Positions 7,607 to 15,345 of a DNA stretch of 20,287 nucleotides are shown in pieces. A program made the position numbers and the translations under genes. The stretch comes from JAZTZP01 sp045637525 (GTDB lineage Bacteria; Bacillota; Clostridia; UBA1381). The stretch lies in contig JAZTZP010000038.1 in NCBI GenBank assembly GCA_045637525.1, positions 1 to 20,287 on the forward strand, in the 5' to 3' direction. Under the pieces are notes generated by a model. The model did not search any database. It was not told the DNA's origin and saw nothing but the letters and a program-made list of their open reading frames with translations. Numbering within the stretch: position 1 is the stretch's first letter; each line of letters opens with the position of its first letter.

Positions 7607-9601
7607 TTATTGGTTCAATTCAAATTGAAATCCATCTTTATTAAATATCGCTGTAAATCTGTTATCGCAATATACTATGCTACCCGACGGCGCATACATT
7701 TTACATCCGGCTTTTTCCGCAAAGTCTCTTATTATTTCTCTGTTTACCGATGGCAGCACAGCAAGAAGATTATTTCCTTTGACTGCTGTTCTGATACCAC
7801 TTTCAGGCAATCCTTCAAGCTTGGGAATATCTTTGTATTGTATGTCCGATTCCCCATATCTTTCAATAATCTCTATTTCGTCCTCCGGTACGATTTCAAG
7901 ATAAGGGAAATTATCATACAATCCTGTTTCTTTTACTTTCATACCTGTAAGCTCTGTTGTGTCACCCTTGATATGTCCCGGAGCGTAATTCCATATAAAA
8001 TGCGTATTTTCAGAAAATTTGAGCTTTGAAAAATCTTCATAACTCATTAAAAATGCATTTAAGAATATAACAAGCTTATACTGTGACAAATACATTTCAG
8101 CCAGCTCTTTTTGTCTGCACATATCATAAGGCGCACCTGTCATGGCAGCTTCGCATATTGTGTCCTGCAGAGCTCTCACATGAAAACCATGATCCTGAGT
8201 TGTCATCATCTGATTTTCTTCGTCAACAACCACTAAGATTTCCGATATACTCTCACGTTTCATTTTTGAGAGTGTGTGTCGCATATCATTTATCTTTGTC
8301 ATTTCCTTTAAAATATCCTCATCATCAAACCAGCCACCGCCCAAATCCATATACCAGCAGGCAGCACCTAACATTTCACATCTTGCAAACTCACGCCACA
8401 GTACCCACCGTGTTTCATCCATATTATTTGCCTGTCCGATTGGCGGAATAACCGTTCCGGATGTAAGCTTTCCAGTCGCCGGCATATGTGTTCTTGTATC
8501 GAGTTCTTCAATCCATACTTTATTTTTTCTCTTTAAAGACATTGGAGGACAATGTGAACCGCAAGGTTCTCCGTATTCACAGCGGTAATAGAATTTCGGA
8601 GCTGCCATATAATCCACATATTCACTGTTTAAAAGCTCTTCAATATCCGTATGACCATGATAATCTGCCCCGTCATGAACTATGTACCCATGGAACAGTC
8701 CGACAAGCTTACCGCCCGATTTTTCCTTTGCTTCTTTACATAAAGTATTTACTAATTCTAAACTAAGCGTTTTTCTGTACTCATTGTAATCACGGTAAAT
8801 AATATTCTCTTCACCCATATGAAAGAATGAATCAAGATCGGGAACTTTTTTATATCTCTCGGCATTTTTAGGTATTACAATATTTTCCGTAGTTATATTT
8901 TCTATCCCCCATGCATCTGATAACTTATCGGCTGACTCATATTTTTTTATACAAAAATCATAAAACGCTTTTTTATTTGCTTTGCTGTGATCGGCACTGT
9001 TTCCCCAGAAATGTGTTTCACCGCACTTTCCGTACTCGACTTGGTATCCGAGCATTCTGTCACCATATCGCTCTTCAAGATGCCCTATCATAAGACCGAG
9101 TGTTTTTTTTGCATCATCAAGCCACTTCTTTGAAGCAAAGCTCTGAAACGCAAATACACTATCTTTCTTATGTTCGGCACGTCCGTCCTGCATAGGAGTA
9201 TGAACCGCCGCCGCAATTTCATCACTATTTTTGAAATCAGCGTTTTCATATAAGCAAAGCTCATCAGGATTTGCCTTTTGCCAGCCCCACGGAACATTAA
9301 GCGTAAGCCTCGGAATATAATGCAAATACGGAAACTCGGCAAACAATGCATCCAAAACCTTGTCCGCTGTGTTAAAATCATATGTTTCAACGTCTGTCCA
9401 GCCAACAGGAAGCTTTGAACTAAGAACTCCTATTCCACATTCGCCAATCATCTGACGGCAATACTCCATATTAATCTCCATGTCTTCATAAAGCAAAACT
9501 TCGCCATTGTCATTTACAACACGCGGCTCAGCTGCCCACCCTAATCTCGACCAGTATATTAATTCATTATCCAGTAATTTTAATGCTTCTTTTGCTTTCA
9601 T
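7607..9601 (-). CDS. Cytoplasmic GH42-like glycoside hydrolase
   Basis: 664 residues from the ATG at 9601 (RBS AAAGGA); a longer reading from 9628 lacks a good site. No signal peptide, so it should act in the cytoplasm on imported oligosaccharides. The first ~380 residues look like a clan GH-A TIM barrel. YQVEYGKCGETHFWG carries the likely acid/base region (Glu189, or Glu195), and KVWIEELDTRTHM carries the likely nucleophile (Glu365, or Glu364), in the style of the E-x-D-T-R-T motif of GH42-like proteins. DFCIKKYESADKLSDAWG matches the GH42 segment following the acid/base. From about 395 the sequence (EILVVVDEENQ and onward) resembles the GATase-like trimerisation domain of GH42 enzymes. It lies 35 nt after the LplC permease gene. 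It is divergent from ordinary beta-galactosidases, so substrate specificity should not be assumed. Confidence 0.75.
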   Translation of the reverse strand: MKAKEALKLLDNELIYWSRLGWAAEPRVVNDNGEVLLYEDMEINMEYCRQMIGECGIGVLSSKLPVGWTDVETYDFNTADKVLDALFAEFPYLHYIPRLTLNVPWGWQKANPDELCLYENADFKNSDEIAAAVHTPMQDGRAEHKKDSVFAFQSFASKKWLDDAKKTLGLMIGHLEERYGDRMLGYQVEYGKCGETHFWGNSADHSKANKKAFYDFCIKKYESADKLSDAWGIENITTENIVIPKNAERYKKVPDLDSFFHMGEENIIYRDYNEYRKTLSLELVNTLCKEAKEKSGGKLVGLFHGYIVHDGADYHGHTDIEELLNSEYVDYMAAPKFYYRCEYGEPCGSHCPPMSLKRKNKVWIEELDTRTHMPATGKLTSGTVIPPIGQANNMDETRWVLWREFARCEMLGAACWYMDLGGGWFDDEDILKEMTKINDMRHTLSKMKRESISEILVVVDEENQMMTTQDHGFHVRALQDTICEAAMTGAPYDMCRQKELAEMYLSQYKLVIFLNAFLMSYEDFSKLKFSENTHFIWNYAPGHIKGDTTELTGMKVKETGLYDNFPYLEIVPEDEIEIIERYGESDIQYKDIPKLEGLPESGIRTAVKGNNLLAVLPSVNREIIRDFAEKAGCKMYAPSGSIVYCDNRFTAIFNKDGFQFELNQ

Positions 9602-9636
9602 GATTATTTCCTTTCTTTTTCCGAACAATCTTATAT

Positions 9637-10515
9637 CTAACCCTTTACAGACCCAACCGTAACTCCCTTAACGAAGTATTTCTGAAAGAACGGGAATACT
9701 ACAAGTGCCGGGCCGGCTACTATTACTGCCATCGCCATTCGAACTGTTTCTGACGGAATATCCGTATCAAGATTGAGTACACTTTCCGAATCACGCAAAA
9801 GCTGCAGGTTACTCATTATTCTTTGTAGCAGATACTGAAGCGAGAATAAATCGGGATTATTTATATAAATCATGGAAGTATACCAATTATTCCACGTTGC
9901 GAGAAGCATAAATAATGATACTGCCGCAATAACAGGCTTTGACAACGGAATGATAATTCTAAAGAATATGAAAAACTCATCCGCTCCGTCAACATACGCT
10001 GCTTCCGTTATTTCATAAGGAATTGTGTTAAACTGTGTTCTCATCATAAACACATACCATGGTGAGATAAGTCCCGGCAGGATATATACCCATATAGTAT
10101 CGCCCAAATGCAGATATTGGGTTAAAAGTATATATGTCGGAACAAGACCACCGCTGAAAAGCGTTGTAAAATATACAAAAAACGAAATCTGCTTTTTTAA
10201 TTTTAAGTTTCTCTTTGAAAGCATAAATGCCATACACGCCATAAGGAACACTGACAATATCATGTGTGCGAAAGAGAAGATTGCGGTTATCTTATAAGCC
10301 TGTATTACAACTTCGGGTTTTTTGAATATGTATGCATATGATTCTAAAGAAAAGTTTCTGGGTATTAATGAATAACCGTAGTCTGCTATATCACGCTCTT
10401 TAGAAAACGATGCCGATACAACTAGTATAAACGGGATAAGTATTAATACGCACACAATTACAAACAATATATTTAAAAATATCTGATATGCTATATCTTT
10501 TTTTGTCTTAACCAC
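9637..10515 (-). CDS. Carbohydrate ABC transporter permease, LplC/YtcP type
   Basis: 292 residues, starting with GTG at 10515 behind a strong GGGAGGTGAG site. The inner-membrane subunit has about six hydrophobic segments, the first at about residues 11-36. The EAA loop that contacts the ATPase reads EAAYVDGADEFFIFFRIIIP at about 171-190, followed by the usual SKP. The C-terminus ends VKGVTVGSVKG, typical of this permease branch. It follows the LplB-type gene by 16 nt, and the two should form the heterodimeric channel of a CUT1 importer. No ATP-binding subunit is encoded in the window, consistent with use of a shared MsmX-type ATPase encoded elsewhere (inference from related systems). Confidence 0.92.
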   Translation of the reverse strand: MVKTKKDIAYQIFLNILFVIVCVLILIPFILVVSASFSKERDIADYGYSLIPRNFSLESYAYIFKKPEVVIQAYKITAIFSFAHMILSVFLMACMAFMLSKRNLKLKKQISFFVYFTTLFSGGLVPTYILLTQYLHLGDTIWVYILPGLISPWYVFMMRTQFNTIPYEITEAAYVDGADEFFIFFRIIIPLSKPVIAAVSLFMLLATWNNWYTSMIYINNPDLFSLQYLLQRIMSNLQLLRDSESVLNLDTDIPSETVRMAMAVIVAGPALVVFPFFQKYFVKGVTVGSVKG

Positions 10516-10531
10516 TGCTACTCACCTCCCT

Positions 10532-11473
10532 TTAGAATAATGCGCTGTCGGAATCTATTTTGTTTACTATGGAATTTGTAATTATAACAAGCACCATTCC
10601 GACAACCGATTGAATAAGACCTACCGCCGCTGAAAGTCCGTAATCTCCGATAACTCTCATTGTACGGAAGATATATGTGTCCATAACGTCCGTTACACTG
10701 TAAAGCTCACCGCAGTCACGGGGCAGCTGATAGAAAAGACCAAAGTCCGCTCTGAATATTCCGCCGATTTTTAAAATTGTAAGCATTATTATGAGTGCCG
10801 TTAAATGCGGAATTGTTACATATCTGTTTTTCTGAAATTTGTTTGCACCGTCGAGCTCTGCCGCTTCGTATAAGCTATGGTCAATTCCCATAAGCGTTGC
10901 ATAATACATTACCGAATCCATTCCGACGTGTTTCCAGACACTTGCTGTCGTAAGAATATAAGGCCACGCACCCGGGGTTGCATACCAGTCTATCTTTTCT
11001 CCGCCGAATTTTACAATCAGGCTGTTTATAAGTCCGCTTGACGGATGAAGAAATGCATAAACCATACTTCCCACAACTACCCACGAAAGAAAGTTCGGAG
11101 TTATCATTATCGTCTGATAAACCTTGGTAGCTTTTCGAGACATAAGCTCATAAAGAAGAATTGCCACCATTATTGCCGCCACCATTCCGCAGACTATGAA
11201 AATCGCATTCATAACAAGCGTATTTTTTGTAATGGTGATAAAATCTCTTGATTTTAAGAAGACTTCAAAGTTTTCAAAACCTATCCATTTACTTCCGAAT
11301 ATTCCCTTATCATACCGATAATCCTTAAATCCGAGTATGATACCAACCATTGGTATGTAATTAAATACAATAAGCAAAATTATCGGAATTACTCCCAACA
11401 TATACACCTGCCACATATTGTTTTTAATCGTATTTTTCTTTTTCAGCGTTTTTTCTGCTGTCTGAACCTTCAC
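10532..11473 (-). CDS. Carbohydrate ABC transporter permease, LplB/YtcQ type
   Basis: 313 residues, the first gene of the minus-strand operon. It starts with GTG at 11473; AGGAGG lies 10 nt upstream. Residues 1-20 are polar and basic (cytoplasmic), then about six membrane segments follow, the first at about 22-48. The EAA loop reads EAAELDGANKFQKNRYVTIP at about 203-222. WYATPGAWPYILTTASVWK and the C-terminal GYDYGLSAAVGLIQS-like region (here DYGLSAAVGLIQSVVGMVL) are typical of LplB proteins of complex-polysaccharide importers. It pairs with the LplC-type subunit just downstream. Expression probably starts at the divergent control region 11474-11671 under the adjacent YesN-type regulator. Confidence 0.92.
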   Translation of the reverse strand: MKVQTAEKTLKKKNTIKNNMWQVYMLGVIPIILLIVFNYIPMVGIILGFKDYRYDKGIFGSKWIGFENFEVFLKSRDFITITKNTLVMNAIFIVCGMVAAIMVAILLYELMSRKATKVYQTIMITPNFLSWVVVGSMVYAFLHPSSGLINSLIVKFGGEKIDWYATPGAWPYILTTASVWKHVGMDSVMYYATLMGIDHSLYEAAELDGANKFQKNRYVTIPHLTALIIMLTILKIGGIFRADFGLFYQLPRDCGELYSVTDVMDTYIFRTMRVIGDYGLSAAVGLIQSVVGMVLVIITNSIVNKIDSDSALF

Positions 11474-11509
11474 TTTTATAAAACCTCCTGTTTATCCTCT
11501 TTGTAATTA

Positions 11510-11538
11510 GTTTAACATATAAATGACACATTTGTAAA
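11510..11538 (-). promoter_or_regulatory. Candidate promoter of the glycan-use operon
   Basis: On the minus strand, TTTACA (11538-11533) is followed by a 17-nt spacer and TTAAAC (11515-11510), only three matches to the -10 consensus. TATGTT at 11519-11514 is an alternative -10 with poor spacing. The -35 lies inside the 14-bp inverted repeat. A weak -10 fits a promoter that needs an activator. No start site is known. Confidence 0.4.
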
Positions 11539-11609
11539 GTGAACAATTTTGAAAAGCGGGTAACAATATTGACTGATTTTTAAAATTCCTGTTTTTTCAC
11601 TTTACAAAT
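11530..11609. promoter_or_regulatory. Perfect 14-bp inverted repeat between divergent promoters
   Basis: ATTTGTAAAGTGAA at 11530-11543 is exactly repeated in inverse as TTCACTTTACAAAT at 11596-11609, with 52 bp between. Each arm contains the -35 element TTTACA of the promoter pointing away from it. The position between a YesN-type regulator and its likely target operon suggests paired binding sites. Binding by the adjacent regulator is inferred. Confidence 0.6.
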
Positions 11610-11629
11610 TAAAAATTTTATATTATAAT
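11601..11629 (+). promoter_or_regulatory. Sigma-A type promoter of the two-component operon
   Basis: TTTACA at 11601-11606, a 17-nt AT-rich spacer, and a perfect TATAAT at 11624-11629. The regulator gene starts 43 nt after the -10. The -35 overlaps the right arm of the 14-bp inverted repeat, so a protein bound there could control it (autoregulation inferred). Confidence 0.75.
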
Positions 11630-11671
11630 GTAATATGGAGAATAAAAAATATTTGTATGGGGAGAAAAATA

Positions 11672-12898
11672 ATGTATAGTGTAATACTTATCGATGATGA
11701 AAGCTATATGCTTGAAGCACTGCAAAAAGCTGTTAAATGGGAAAAGTTTAATATGAAGGTAGTTTCTTCATTTGAAAACCCGAATGAAGCTTTTGAATTT
11801 TTTAAAATCAATCACGTTGATCTGGTCATCATTGATATTGTTATGCCAAAATGCAACGGTATTGAACTTATCGGGAAAATGCATTCATATAATCCCAAAA
11901 CAAAGTATATTATAATAAGCGCTCATCAAAGCTTTGACTATGCTACACAAGCTATAAAGCTGAGCGTATTTGATTATATTACAAAACCTGTGGATTTTGA
12001 AATACTCGCCGATACACTCTCACGTGTTAAACGCACGCTTTCTGCTGACAATGATAATTCAGAAACAGATTTTTCTTTCTTAGACACAAATGAGCTTGCA
12101 CTAAAATTCATAGCAGATAATAATTTCTCTGCTGATGATTTTTGTACCGCATTGACTGAGCTTGGATTTAATACAAATAAAGATACCAATCCTGCGTATA
12201 TTATCGATATAACGATTAACAACCTTTCATCTTACCTTACATATACGTGGAAGCATGGGCTGGACAGACTTTATTCAACAATTATAAATTTCGTGCAGAT
12301 GCTTTCTAAAAACTCTATGTTTTTTCTGCCAATCGAAATATTTTTTGACCATTTAACACTTTTGGTTGTTACATCGGAAAACAGTTTCGAAAAAGACACC
12401 AGCCTTGCCGGCTTCATTCAGAGCTACGAAAAAGGCATAGCCGAATACATAAACGCAGATTTGAGAATTACACAAAAAAAGAACTATTTAAATCTTAATG
12501 ATGCAAAAATAAATGCTAAGTATTCAGTAAATATCCCGTACACCTCATCTGAAAATCAGGGTAGTGACGAATATGCCATCAAAAAAGCAATTGATTATGT
12601 AAATAAAAACTATCATACCGATATACCGCTTTCGGAAATATCAAGAATAGTCTCTATGGCGCCGTCTCATTTTTGCAGGATATTTAAGAAGATAACCAAA
12701 GAAAACTTTGTAAACTATGTAAACAAAGTACGAATAGAAAAAGCCGTTAACCTTATTATTTCTACAGATGACAGCATAAACTCAATATATGAAAAAGTAG
12801 GCTTTAATTCAAAAAACTATTTCTATAAGATATTTAAAATGTATTATAACACCACTCCTAACCAATACAGGAAGAACTTTGAAAATAATACGCAATAA
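11672..12898 (+). CDS. AraC-type response regulator, YesN family
   Basis: 408 residues from the ATG at 11672, chosen because GGGGAG lies 7 nt upstream; an in-frame ATG at 11657 falls on the ribosome binding site itself. Residues 1 to about 120 are a receiver domain: acidic pocket Asp8-Asp9, phosphoacceptor Asp55 (LVIIDIVMP), Ser83 in IIISAHQ, and Lys105 in YITKP. The middle (about 125-295) is a poorly conserved linker usual in YesN proteins. About 303-405 is an AraC-type double helix-turn-helix: IPLSEISRIVSMAPSHFCRI, then SINSIYEKVGFNSKNYFYKI and the closing F/Y-TPNQYR signature. It probably activates the divergent glycan-use operon when phosphorylated by the kinase encoded 27 nt downstream. 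Confidence 0.93.
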   Translation: MYSVILIDDESYMLEALQKAVKWEKFNMKVVSSFENPNEAFEFFKINHVDLVIIDIVMPKCNGIELIGKMHSYNPKTKYIIISAHQSFDYATQAIKLSVFDYITKPVDFEILADTLSRVKRTLSADNDNSETDFSFLDTNELALKFIADNNFSADDFCTALTELGFNTNKDTNPAYIIDITINNLSSYLTYTWKHGLDRLYSTIINFVQMLSKNSMFFLPIEIFFDHLTLLVVTSENSFEKDTSLAGFIQSYEKGIAEYINADLRITQKKNYLNLNDAKINAKYSVNIPYTSSENQGSDEYAIKKAIDYVNKNYHTDIPLSEISRIVSMAPSHFCRIFKKITKENFVNYVNKVRIEKAVNLIISTDDSINSIYEKVGFNSKNYFYKIFKMYYNTTPNQYRKNFENNTQ

Positions 12899-12925
12899 TT
12901 CAGAGAACAGGAATGAAAAATAACT

Positions 12926-14641
12926 ATGAAAAATCTTTATATCTGGAAAACTATTAAAAACTATAAATGGCGTTCGGTTTTTCTCCGACATCTTATTATA
13001 ATGTTTTCTATTATGATGATTCCTATTTTAGCAGTAGGACTGACTTTCACTTTATATAACAAATATTCGGCAGAAAAAACGGCAAAAAGCGAGGTTGTAC
13101 AGCTTGCTGACACTATATCATACAATTTTCTTCAGAAGCAGAAAATTGTTGACCAGATATATAATACAATAATTTCACATCAGCATTTCAATAACTATTT
13201 CGTTCCGTCACCAAGTATTACGGAGGATGAAAAATTACAAAGCTCACTTGAGTTTATTTCACTTATAAAATCCCACACCGGAACTCTTCCCGAACTTGTG
13301 GGAGTCCATATTTACAGAGTGTCGGACGGTTACGTACTTTCCAACCGTTCTTCGGCATATATAGATAAATTTTTTGATAATTCATGGTATGAAAAATATA
13401 TACAGCTCGGCAATGCTGATTTTGAATATAAAGAAGCCGGCGGAATTGCTTTCCCTACCCCTGTCTACACAGTAGTAAAAAATCTTTATATCAATAACAC
13501 TATCTATGGTATTCTGGTGTTGAAATTTAACGAAAACACTCTGTTTGATGAGATAACAGCTAATGTCAGTGATATAACACAGCTCGTTTTAAGCCATAAA
13601 AACGGCACACCTCTCCTTGCAAACACCGATGTTTCCATACCCGAAGACTTGCCGTATGATACTGCGGTTTTATCAAATTCCGCTGTACAATACAAAATGG
13701 CATTCGACAATTATGAGATATTTATTGAAACAAACAATCCGGCAGATAATGATATAAGACTGTTTACAAATTTACTTATGATAATTCTTGTTACTTTATT
13801 TGTTGAAACATTGATTTCTTCTTACATATTCAGCAGATACAACTATAAGGATATTGTAAGGCTTCTGCTTCTTACAAACGACGATACCGAACAGATATTA
13901 AATCCTGATACAAGAGACGAAATTGAACATATTTCAAATAATATTTTAGATATTCAGTTTAAAAATAAAGAGTATCATAAACAGCTTGAAAATAACCTGA
14001 TAAAGCTGAGACAGTCACAGCTCTATACGCTGCAGCAACAGATAAATCCGCATTTTATATTTAACACATTAAACCTTATTGCAACACAGGAACAGATTAT
14101 ACAGAATAAGAAAACAAACACAGCTAAAATTGTACTTCTCCTTTCTGATATTATCAGATTTAATTTCAAAAATCCGAATTATATGGTATCTTTCAGTGAT
14201 GAGATTAACTATGTTAAAATGTATATGGATATTCAGAATATAAGGTATTCAAATAAATTTACCTTTAACACCAATATTCCGGAAGAAATAAAAAATACAC
14301 ACGTGCTTAAATTTATGCTTCAGCCTCTGGTCGAAAACTCAATAAACCATGGTATTTTAAAAAAGCCGGTGCCAACAGGGACAATTTCCATAGACGCCGA
14401 AGTAACTCATAATAAGCTTAAGATAAGTGTAACCGACGATGGAATCGGGATATCAAAAAAACGCATTGCAGAGATAAACTCAGCACTTAACCTTAATGAA
14501 CTCAATAATTCATTTATCGGACTTACTAATGTCCACAACAGAATAAAACTCGTTTTCGGAGATGAATACGGATTAAAAATAAACTCCTCCGAAAACGGTA
14601 CAACAGTTATAATAGAACTACCTTATAATAATAAATTATAG
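12926..14641 (+). CDS. Sensor histidine kinase, YesM family
   Basis: 571 residues. Membrane segment 1 is at about 20-43 and segment 2 at about 281-302, flanking an extracellular sensor region of about 235 residues that looks Cache-like (SDGYVLSNRSSAYID, then W-Y-E-K, AFPTPVYTVVKNL). No clear HAMP is seen after segment 2. The kinase core is of the His_kinase (LytS/YesM) class: phosphoacceptor His376 in QQINPHFIFNTLN, the N-box LQPLVENSINHGI (Asn471), and the G-box DDGIGIS (Asp504), with the following GLTNVHNRIKLVFG. The RBS is weak (AGGA about 13 nt from the ATG), and the gene lies 27 nt after the regulator, so it is probably co-transcribed. The likely signal is the oligosaccharide released or imported by the neighbouring operon (inferred). 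Confidence 0.92.
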   Translation: MKNLYIWKTIKNYKWRSVFLRHLIIMFSIMMIPILAVGLTFTLYNKYSAEKTAKSEVVQLADTISYNFLQKQKIVDQIYNTIISHQHFNNYFVPSPSITEDEKLQSSLEFISLIKSHTGTLPELVGVHIYRVSDGYVLSNRSSAYIDKFFDNSWYEKYIQLGNADFEYKEAGGIAFPTPVYTVVKNLYINNTIYGILVLKFNENTLFDEITANVSDITQLVLSHKNGTPLLANTDVSIPEDLPYDTAVLSNSAVQYKMAFDNYEIFIETNNPADNDIRLFTNLLMIILVTLFVETLISSYIFSRYNYKDIVRLLLLTNDDTEQILNPDTRDEIEHISNNILDIQFKNKEYHKQLENNLIKLRQSQLYTLQQQINPHFIFNTLNLIATQEQIIQNKKTNTAKIVLLLSDIIRFNFKNPNYMVSFSDEINYVKMYMDIQNIRYSNKFTFNTNIPEEIKNTHVLKFMLQPLVENSINHGILKKPVPTGTISIDAEVTHNKLKISVTDDGIGISKKRIAEINSALNLNELNNSFIGLTNVHNRIKLVFGDEYGLKINSSENGTTVIIELPYNNKL

Positions 14642-14655
14642 CCTCTTCTCCTTAG

Positions 14656-14701
14656 CAATACTGTCAACTTAAGAAATCCAAGCCTTCTCCTTGAGGAGAA
14701 G
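14656..14701. repeat. Copy of a short interspersed repeat with adjoining hairpin
   Basis: Positions 14656-14677 match 20115-20136 exactly over 22 bp; the first 17 bp (CAATACTGTCAACTTAA) also recur at 20271-20287. Here the element is followed by a hairpin, CTTCTCCT TG AGGAGAAG at 14684-14701. CTTCTCCTT occurs on both sides (14645-14653 and 14684-14692), so the 17-mer unit sits between two direct copies of a hairpin arm. It lies directly after the kinase stop codon. Confidence 0.75.
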
Positions 14702-14728
14702 CTGTCAGCTCCGGCAAAACACACAAAC

Positions 14729-14754
14729 CCCCCGCAGGATTTCCCATGCGGGGG
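14729..14754 (-). terminator. GC-rich hairpin, near copy of the ppdK terminator
   Basis: CCCCCGCA (14729-14736) pairs with TGCGGGGG (14747-14754) around GGATTTCCCA. Reading leftward it is followed by TTTGTGTGTTTT, so it could end the minus-strand DUF3990 cassette; on the plus strand the T tract is poor. Stem, loop and about 30 nt of the right flank match the terminator at 16011-16038. Confidence 0.6.
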
Positions 14755-14820
14755 TTCATTCATTGTCATTTAACTATAATTAGTCACGTTAATCTAAATC
14801 TGTGCTATATCATGTTCCAT

Positions 14821-14851
14821 GCTATGTTGTCTTAAGACAATATGCTTTTTT
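14821..14851 (+). terminator. Probable terminator of the two-component operon
   Basis: The palindrome TTGTCTTAAGACAA at 14827-14840 extends to a bulged stem closed by GC/GC at 14821-14822 and 14844-14845, followed on the plus strand by six T. It would end rightward transcripts before they run antisense into the minus-strand cassette. There is no comparable T tract on the minus strand. Confidence 0.5.
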
Positions 14852-14870
14852 AAGTTCCTTGTAGTCATTT

Positions 14871-15086
14871 TTATGTGTTTATTATATATCCTCTTGAATT
14901 GAGGTAAATATCAATATCATTATTGATATAATGATGCCCGGTGGTATGAAGAACATCATAAAACTCCCGTATATAATCAAATACTCCGTATCTGTCAAAA
15001 AGCAAAGAAACTTCCTGTCCGCTCAAATTTCGATATATTTTATAGTTTTCCAAACAAAACACAGCAAAAGCCATTTCTTTACTCAT
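14871..15086 (-). CDS. DUF3791 family protein
   Basis: 71 residues with a strong AAGGAGG upstream of the ATG at 15086. The sequence follows the DUF3791 pattern: VFCLENYKIYRNLSGQEV, then LLFDRYGVFDYIREFYDVLH, then TTGHHYINNDIDIYL. No membrane segment or signal peptide, so it is cytoplasmic. It is the last gene of a three-gene unit, 12 nt after the previous stop. DUF3791 genes are, to my recollection, often found beside DUF3990 genes in gut Firmicutes. Its biochemical role is unknown; an antitoxin or immunity-like partner role is a hypothesis. Confidence 0.85.
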   Translation of the reverse strand: MSKEMAFAVFCLENYKIYRNLSGQEVSLLFDRYGVFDYIREFYDVLHTTGHHYINNDIDIYLNSRGYIINT

Positions 15087-15098
15087 AACAAAACCTCC

Positions 15099-15335
15099 TT
15101 ATACATCCGGAAATTGAATATCCCCATTTTGTTCTTCCTGCTCAAACAAACTATACAACATATGTGTGCTATATTGCCAAACCTTGGTTTCTTCTTTTTC
15201 AAGTGCTGCATATAATTTTGAAGAATACAGTTTTTTTATCGCAGCTTCTTCAGAAATGTTTTGTTTTTCTGCAATCAGCGAAACCAAATCTGTGCTTATA
15301 TAAGGCATTATCGCAACAAATTGTTCCTGTCCCAT
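15099..15335 (-). CDS. Small unknown protein of the DUF3990/DUF3791 cassette
   Basis: 78 residues from the ATG at 15335, preceded by TAGGAGG which overlaps the TAG stop of the DUF3990 gene; an upstream in-frame ATG at 15368 lies inside that gene without a site. The sequence is predicted helical and acidic near its end (SEEAAIKKLYSSKLYAALEK, then ETKVWQYSTHMLYSLFE). The pattern of helix, ISEEAA, K-LY-S-YAAL-E-TKVW and a closing LYSLF-E resembles small hypothetical proteins that accompany DUF3990. No catalytic motif or DNA-binding motif was recognised. Tight spacing (10 nt before, 12 nt after) indicates one operon. Confidence 0.8.
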   Translation of the reverse strand: MGQEQFVAIMPYISTDLVSLIAEKQNISEEAAIKKLYSSKLYAALEKEETKVWQYSTHMLYSLFEQEEQNGDIQFPDV

Positions 15336-15345
15336 AAACATCCTC

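Noticed and set aside
6294..8029. Plus-strand open frames at 6294-6992 and 7520-8029
   Set aside because: They lie antisense to the solute-binding protein and glycoside hydrolase genes, have low-complexity Ile/Phe/Cys-rich products and lack ribosome binding sites.
8083..9093. Overlapping plus-strand open frames opposite the glycoside hydrolase
   Set aside because: Products have no family resemblance and unlikely composition; the minus-strand frame is continuous and has motifs.
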